DNA from: Pseudobutyrivibrio ruminis DSM 9787
GTDB taxonomy: Bacteria > Bacillota > Clostridia > Lachnospirales > Lachnospiraceae
Direction: 5' to 3'
NCBI RefSeq assembly: GCF_900218035.1
Contig: NZ_OBMR01000002.1
Coordinates: forward strand, 248,001 to 312,000
Length of the DNA: 64,000 bases
Every line of letters starts with the position of its first letter. Position 1 is the first letter of the stretch. Position numbers and translations under genes: made by a program. The notes under the pieces were generated by a model. It ran no database searches and was not told the origin of the DNA. It saw only the letters and a program-made list of their open reading frames with translations. Below, in pieces: positions 57,925-64,000 of the stretch.

Positions 57925-59961
57925 CTATTTACGTATTCTTCTAACAAAATAAATACTACCACCTATAATTACTAACCCTATAATAATCAAGAATATGAAT
58001 AATCCATTTCCTTCTTCCACTGTGTCATTTGATAAAGCAAGTGGGACATCAGATTCTTCTATATTCTTATTCTCCTCAGAAGCCTGCGATACAATCTCTT
58101 TATTAGTATCTATCAGTTCTTCTGCATCGTTTTCATTCTGACTATTTTCTTCACTTTCTCCCTGAACCAACTTAATTGTCTCCGAGCTACCGACATTATT
58201 CTTCACCGATGGCAACGATGAGATAAGCTGCGGAGCTTCGGCAGCTAAAGGTACGCTTGGGGTTTGAATCAAAATAGTATTTGGAGTAGCAGAATGAGTT
58301 CCATTGCTTGCAATAGTTCCATTACTAACAGAACCTCCATTACCTGTAGAATCTCCATTACTTGAGGAACTATCATTTACAGTAGGATTACCTTTTTCTA
58401 CAGAACTATCATCACTACTATCTACTGATTTCACCCCTCTTGGGATTTCAAAATAGTTGTAGTCTGAAGCAAAGTAAAAAGTTGTGGTCGCTTCATCAAA
58501 TCTTTCCCCAAATTGTATAATATGCTGGCCTGTAGATAATCCGGTGAATTCTCCATTGACTGGACCGACCCATTTACCCGAGCCGATAACGATAGCTCCT
58601 TGGTGAACTTCACCTGTCCATATCTCATAATTATCAGGAACGTCAGTTACTTTACCGTTATTAGTCCCTGGTTCAGTTCCCACAAGTTGGTCTTCGTATA
58701 GTTCCAAATCAGCCTTTTTCTGAAGAACTAAATTGATATTCTTTTTAACCAATAAGTTCTCTTCTTTAAAATCAGCGCTTGAGGCGAATAACGCAGTATA
58801 AGATACTTTCTGACTCGACCTATTAACTCCATAGCTATTTGTAAAAGATGCGATTCCATTTTCATCAGTCGTTCTTACATTTGTAAATGAAACCTCTTTT
58901 TCATCAGACTTATAATAGATTTTTACATTAGGAATAGGATTGTCGTTTTCATCAACTGCTTTTACATTAAATATAAACTGCTTAAAAGCATTGTCCTCAC
59001 TGTAGTTTTGATTTTCAGAAACACTGACTTTCTCTACAGTGATTTTTGCTGGTGCTGCTTTTTCTACAATTGATGCAGATAAAACAAAGTCTCCCTTGAT
59101 ATCAGTAATAGATACCTCTCCTGTGTTTGGATAGTATGATACAGATGCATTCTCAACAGGTGTGGCCACAACACCTGATACATAATACATATTCTCGTCC
59201 AATGATTTGACGTAGGTTGTGTAAACTCTTCCAGAATTTTCATCAGTCTCAAAATAGCTTATAGACCAGGAGATCCTCTCATCAACCTCTACTTTTCCGG
59301 TATATTTTGTAGGAGCCTCTCCCTCTGCAACATCTATAGATTGATATGATGATGAAATATAAAAAGTATCTCCATCCTGTCTGGCTGGAACAGCTACGTA
59401 ATACGTTCCCTCAGCTAGATTAGTAAGACTAATCCCAGAAACAACTGTATCTGAAGAATTTGTCTTGTGATAGGTTAACGCATTTACGATACCTAAGTCA
59501 GGATAATCTTCCTTCAGCTTAATGGTTCCTAAACTTTCATCCGCAGGAGTACTTGTAGCAGAAAGATAACCTTTTAATGAAGCAAATTGCCTTACGTTTA
59601 TTGTTCTTGTTTCACTAGTTGATGCACTATATAAATCAGTACCTGAGAATTCGGCATAAATATTGTAGTTTTTATTTGCACTAACATTTATTTTTCCACT
59701 AGTAGTATTATATTTGTCAGACGTATCTTGCTTGTAATAGATAGTAACGCTTCCGTCTTCTACTGGCTCCCCAGAATCCGTAAACACTTCCGCAGATATA
59801 TGAACTTTTTTCCCATCACTACTATTTAATAAATCCTGATTAATGCTTAATTCGATATGAGTGCCTATCAATTCGCCCTCCGCATAAACCAAAGATTTAT
59901 CAATAAACAATATACCCAACAATATTACTAACGTAATTACCAAATTTCTATACTTTTTCAT
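57925..59961 (-). CDS. Large Ig-like surface protein with C-terminal membrane anchor
   Basis: The 678-residue protein has a signal segment (about 3-27), a long beta-rich extracellular part with several Ig/Big-like modules (VHISAEVFTDSGEPVEDGSV and FNVKAVDENDNPIPNVKIYY resemble Ig-like repeats), a Ser/Gly/Asn-rich stalk (about 520-560), an acidic region, and a C-terminal membrane helix followed by RRIRK. No LPxTG is visible, so it is anchored by the helix. I start it at 59961, six bases after AAAGGG. It may be an adhesin or cell-wall-linked protein. It is bounded by the terminator at the array. Confidence 0.8.
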   Translation of the reverse strand: MKKYRNLVITLVILLGILFIDKSLVYAEGELIGTHIELSINQDLLNSSDGKKVHISAEVFTDSGEPVEDGSVTIYYKQDTSDKYNTTSGKINVSANKNYNIYAEFSGTDLYSASTSETRTINVRQFASLKGYLSATSTPADESLGTIKLKEDYPDLGIVNALTYHKTNSSDTVVSGISLTNLAEGTYYVAVPARQDGDTFYISSSYQSIDVAEGEAPTKYTGKVEVDERISWSISYFETDENSGRVYTTYVKSLDENMYYVSGVVATPVENASVSYYPNTGEVSITDIKGDFVLSASIVEKAAPAKITVEKVSVSENQNYSEDNAFKQFIFNVKAVDENDNPIPNVKIYYKSDEKEVSFTNVRTTDENGIASFTNSYGVNRSSQKVSYTALFASSADFKEENLLVKKNINLVLQKKADLELYEDQLVGTEPGTNNGKVTDVPDNYEIWTGEVHQGAIVIGSGKWVGPVNGEFTGLSTGQHIIQFGERFDEATTTFYFASDYNYFEIPRGVKSVDSSDDSSVEKGNPTVNDSSSSNGDSTGNGGSVSNGTIASNGTHSATPNTILIQTPSVPLAAEAPQLISSLPSVKNNVGSSETIKLVQGESEENSQNENDAEELIDTNKEIVSQASEENKNIEESDVPLALSNDTVEEGNGLFIFLIIIGLVIIGGSIYFVRRIRK

Positions 59962-59979
59962 TCCCATCCCTTTCCACAA

Positions 59980-61035
59980 CTAAATAAACAAACTAATATC
60001 TGACTTCTCACCAGCTCCGATAAATGTTGCGACGCCGCCAAGCTCAACGCCATCTATCAATTCCTCCTGACGAATACCCATAATGTCCATGGACATTTGG
60101 CAGGCTACTAGGCGTACTCCATGCTCTTTCGCACTTTCTATTAATTCTTCCAAGGAAGAAATACCTTTTCGCTTCATTATCCATCGAATCATTTTAGGGC
60201 CTGCGCCAAACATATTCATTCTTGATAAACCAAGTTTTTTAGTTCCTCTAGGCATCATGAATCCAAACATCTTCTCAATGAAATCTTTTCTGACTTTCGC
60301 CTTTTTAGCGCTTCGTAAAATGTTCAATCCCCAGAATGTGAAGAACATGGTAACATTTCGGCCTAATGCAGCGGCACCATTTGCCATGATAAATGAAGCA
60401 ATAGTTTTATCTAAATCTCCGCTAAATACAATGAAAGTCTTGTCATTATTAGCACTATCTGTCGCTACGTTTGAAACCTGCAGTTTATCCTTTTTAGTAA
60501 TCTTTGCTTTGATTATGCCATCTTGGATTTCAAGGGAATCCAGGCTGTTTCCTGTTCTTTCACACCAAACCTTAATGTCAGAAGCAAAAGCATCTTCTGT
60601 TGCCTCCACATTCACTGTACTTTCATTTTGAAGCGTCCTTAAAGTGTCCGCCACTTTTACAATAGGTCCTGGACATCTTAAGTTTTTTGCATCGATAAAT
60701 AAGGCCTGCTTTTCTACTTTTTCAACAGAAGCAAACTCTTTGTATGCATCGTAGCCTCCAATTACATTTGTAGCATCATAGCCTCTGTCCTGGAGGATTT
60801 CTACAATCTCCTCACTTAAATCTCCCGTTCTACAAATAACGTAAACAGGCTTTTCCTTAGGAACATTTTTCAAATCAGTTCCAATCTTGCTGAAAGGAAT
60901 ATTAATAGAGCCAGGAAGCTCATGAACTAACACTTCATCCGGTTCTCTCAAATCTACAATTGTGATATTTGCTTTATCTAGTTTTGCGAAATTCTCTGCA
61001 GAAATCTCTTTTATTTCATCATCTACAAGCCCCAT
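59980..61035 (-). CDS. Rhodanese-TusA-DsrE fusion sulfurtransferase
   Basis: The 351-residue protein joins three sulfur-handling domains. A rhodanese domain (about 10-95) has the active cysteine in VYVICRTGDLS. A TusA-like domain (about 110-185) has the CPGP motif in LRCPGPIVKVADTL. A DsrE2-like domain (about 200-351) contains VTMFFTFWGLNILR and the cysteine in VACQMSMDIMG. Such fusions occur in CoA-disulfide-reductase-like proteins, but the flavin domain is missing here. It probably relays persulfide sulfur in the cytoplasm. The start at 61035 follows GGAGG; it lies 18 bp upstream of the surface-protein gene. Confidence 0.85.
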   Translation of the reverse strand: MGLVDDEIKEISAENFAKLDKANITIVDLREPDEVLVHELPGSINIPFSKIGTDLKNVPKEKPVYVICRTGDLSEEIVEILQDRGYDATNVIGGYDAYKEFASVEKVEKQALFIDAKNLRCPGPIVKVADTLRTLQNESTVNVEATEDAFASDIKVWCERTGNSLDSLEIQDGIIKAKITKKDKLQVSNVATDSANNDKTFIVFSGDLDKTIASFIMANGAAALGRNVTMFFTFWGLNILRSAKKAKVRKDFIEKMFGFMMPRGTKKLGLSRMNMFGAGPKMIRWIMKRKGISSLEELIESAKEHGVRLVACQMSMDIMGIRQEELIDGVELGGVATFIGAGEKSDISLFI

Positions 61036-61196
61036 TTTTTCTACCTCCATCACTTGTTTTTTAAAAGCATACTATTTTAGTAGGTGATACACAATATAAC
61101 TTCTCCATTTCCTATATAGCCATTTCTTATGGTCCATTATTAAATATATTGATAACAAACTAGATACATAAGATAAGTCTGCGCATCCATATAATG

Positions 61197-61205
61197 TGCT
61201 ATACT
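61197..61205 (+). promoter_or_regulatory. Extended -10 promoter before the DUF1284 gene
   Basis: TGC-TATACT fits an extended -10 element (TG-n-TATAAT-like), 26 bp upstream of the DUF1284 start codon. A TATAAT also occurs at 61190-61195. No clear -35 is seen. Confidence 0.4.
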
Positions 61206-61230
61206 AGAAATCCTAAAGGGAGGAGGCATC

Positions 61231-61617
61231 ATGAACAAAATACTTAGACCACACCACGGAATGTGCTTTCAATTCTACGAGGGAAAGGGATACAGCGAGG
61301 ATTTCACTGATCATATGGGGCGCATCATATATGAGATGGAGGAAGATCCAGCTCAGATGATAACACTGAAAGTTGAAACTGATATCGTCTGCAAGAACTG
61401 TCCTAATAACGAATCTGGCATTTGTACTTCGCAGGAAAAAGTTCGTAAATACGATAATGAAGTTTTAAAGGCATGCGGAATTTCCAATGGCACCGAGATA
61501 AAATACCAAGACTTCATTTCAACTGTAAAAACAAAGATAATTGATACTGGTCTTAGAGCTGAGATTTGTGGCGACTGCGGATGGAATTACATCTGCGATA
61601 AATTTAATAAGGCATAA
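61231..61617 (+). CDS. DUF1284 family cysteine-rich protein
   Basis: The 128-residue protein matches DUF1284: LRPHHGMCFQFYEGKGYSED, then CKNCPNNESGIC and a C-terminal CGDCGWNYIC. The cysteines may bind a metal or Fe-S cluster. It has a strong GGGAGGAGG site at 61218-61226. Function unknown. It is divergent from the sulfurtransferase gene and ends at a shared terminator. Confidence 0.85.
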   Translation: MNKILRPHHGMCFQFYEGKGYSEDFTDHMGRIIYEMEEDPAQMITLKVETDIVCKNCPNNESGICTSQEKVRKYDNEVLKACGISNGTEIKYQDFISTVKTKIIDTGLRAEICGDCGWNYICDKFNKA

Positions 61618-61620
61618 CAA

Positions 61621-61656
61621 AAGCAGGTTTTCCCGGTTGAGAAAACCTGCCTTTTT
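61621..61656. terminator. Bidirectional terminator between the DUF1284 gene and eno
   Basis: GCAGGTTTTC pairs with GAAAACCTGC around an 8-base loop; CTTTTT follows on the plus strand and TTTTGTT on the minus strand. Confidence 0.9.
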
Positions 61657-61670
61657 AATGCAAATAGGAA

Positions 61671-63133
<1,463 letters not shown>

Positions 63134-63146
63134 TATTTAGCTTACC

Positions 63147-63629
63147 TTATTGAGCATTTTTCTCAATAAAAACAACTTCTCCAACATACATGTCATGCTG
63201 GGCCTCATTCTCATAGAACTGCTTTGCAATTTCAGGAATCATGTTTTCTGGCTCAAGTCTCTGGCTAATAAGTTTTCTGCAAACAAGAGTAACTTCTGCT
63301 TCCTCAAATGTGATTCCATTTTCTACTTCCTTTGGAGTAAGGCCAGATTCATGAACCTTGTCCATATCGCGACCAGATTTTGATCCAAGGACTCCCAAAG
63401 TCTTTTTGTATTCTTCTGGATAAAAGCTAACAGTGAAATAATCGTTGTCCTTCATAAACTCATTTGTGTAGCGTGATGTTCTAACATAAACTGTAGCAAC
63501 TGGCTTATTCCAAAGAGTTCCAAGTCCTCCCCAGCTAATTGTCATTGTATTAAACTTGTCCTTATCCCCTACAGTAAGCAATGCCCACTTTTTATCGTAC
63601 TGCTCAAAAATGTTTGTATTAAACTCCAT
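63147..63629 (-). CDS. Flavin reductase-like flavoprotein
   Basis: The 160-residue protein resembles small FMN-binding split-barrel flavoproteins: KWALLTVGDKDKFNTMTISW, then WNKPVATVYVRTSRYTNEFM and FYPEEYKKTLGVLGSKSGRD, which match the flavin-reductase-like domain (PF01613). It probably reduces flavin or oxygen with NAD(P)H. It has a strong AAGGAGG site. The promoter region has the palindrome AAAACA-N7-TGTTTT. It is the gene just upstream of the eno leader. Confidence 0.85.
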   Translation of the reverse strand: MEFNTNIFEQYDKKWALLTVGDKDKFNTMTISWGGLGTLWNKPVATVYVRTSRYTNEFMKDNDYFTVSFYPEEYKKTLGVLGSKSGRDMDKVHESGLTPKEVENGITFEEAEVTLVCRKLISQRLEPENMIPEIAKQFYENEAQHDMYVGEVVFIEKNAQ

Positions 63630-64000
63630 AAGTAATTATCCTCCTTTTATTGTACGCAATTAATATAAAACAATAGTACTGTTTTATTGCTGATAATTCT
63701 AGGTGAGAACTGTATTTTTAATAATTTCTTTATAATCGCAGTTAGTAAATAGGAGTTATGTATCAGTTCAAAGATAATGAGGTCTTACGTTCTTGTAGTT
63801 CAAAGTATTTAGATATTTTGTTGCTTAATCCAAAGATATAAATCTATTTTTGAAAATCAAAAGTATTAAAATACATTATATTTAATTTTTAATACCAAAA
63901 TTCCCCTTTAAAGCATATATTCAAAATGCCCCTAAGTATTAAAATTCAAATATTACTGAATTTAATACCTTAGAGGCATCTTTCTTCTACATTGTGTAAT
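63630..64000. other. Gene-free right edge
   Basis: No convincing gene lies in these 371 bp. The palindrome AAAACA-N7-TGTTTT is at 63667-63685, in the promoter region of the flavin reductase gene. TATAAT at 63731-63736 may be a plus-strand -10 box, and AGGAGTTATG at 63751-63760 opens a 27-codon frame that I do not trust. A terminator-like hairpin follows at 63926-63979. The rest is AT-rich with nothing recognisable. Confidence 0.6.
63926..63979. terminator. Terminator-like hairpin near the right edge
   Basis: ATGCCcCTAAG-TATTAAA pairs with TTTAATAcCTTAGaGGCAT around an AT-rich loop. CATTTTGAA follows on the minus strand and CATCTTTCTTCT on the plus strand. It may end a gene lying to the right of the window. 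Confidence 0.55.

Noticed and set aside
63758-63841. 27-codon open frame after AGGAGTTATG
   Set aside because: The ribosome site is only two bases from the ATG, the peptide has no recognisable feature, and there is no second line of evidence.

Overview
The window looks like chromosome of a low-GC, Gram-positive, anaerobic member of the Lachnospiraceae, most like Butyrivibrio or Pseudobutyrivibrio. The signs are AT-rich intergenic DNA, AGGAGG-type ribosome binding sites, a multiple-monosaccharide ABC transporter beside a YesMN-type two-component system, a DUF5688 protein, a GH5 glucanase and the GGGtGRT/NifU-like pair. No prophage, insertion sequence, CRISPR-cas locus or rRNA was recognised. 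The species assignment is inference.

Layout from left to right. Positions 1-8577 (minus strand) hold a sugar-sensing and uptake block: two sugar-binding proteins, a LytS/YesM-type kinase, a YesN-type regulator and the ChvE-MmsA-MmsB transporter. Positions 8.7-15.2 kb hold azlCD, an AP2/degenerate-HNH protein, ilvC-ilvN, a phosphopantetheinyl transferase, a CgeB-like glycosyltransferase and an HMGL-like aldolase. Two paralogous chemotaxis receptors follow (15.3-19.2 kb), then the GGGtGRT protein with its Fe-S scaffold partner (19.4-21.1 kb), a ydjI-ydjG-ydjH-like membrane module (21.2-24.8 kb), a left-handed beta-helix protein, a topoisomerase III with six zinc-ribbon repeats and an ATPase with a broken P-loop (to 30.9 kb). 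Next come asd, argH, queH, a tRNA-Thr and the plus-strand potABCD polyamine operon (34.9-38.7 kb).

Positions 39.4-48.4 kb are the classic Firmicutes block recN-argR-nadK-tlyA-dxs-ispA-xseB-xseA-nusB-asp23, all on the minus strand. surE follows, then the queuosine operon queD-queE-folE-queC-queF (49.2-52.1 kb). That operon sits behind a probable preQ1 riboswitch and an intrinsic terminator, and QueH, encoded elsewhere in the window, would finish the pathway. The last part carries an SDR, a GH5 enzyme, a SHOCT/DUF4870 protein, a lipoprotein, a DnaJ-domain protein, a 972-bp intergenic region, an Ig-like surface protein, a rhodanese-TusA-DsrE fusion, a DUF1284 protein, enolase and a flavin reductase.

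The most unusual feature is the intergenic array at 57210-57882. It has thirteen units, each reading GACACG-N25-CGTGTC and separated by exactly 16 bp, giving a strict 53-bp period with no length change. The bases next to the invariant hexamers change in a compensatory way from unit to unit, which points to conserved hairpins or cruciforms. The period is close to five helical turns. The array does not code and is not a normal CRISPR. A nested inverted-repeat region (57048-57195) lies just to its left. A second interesting region is the leader in front of enolase (63004-63133, minus strand), where overlapping, mutually exclusive inverted repeats look like a terminator/antiterminator switch.
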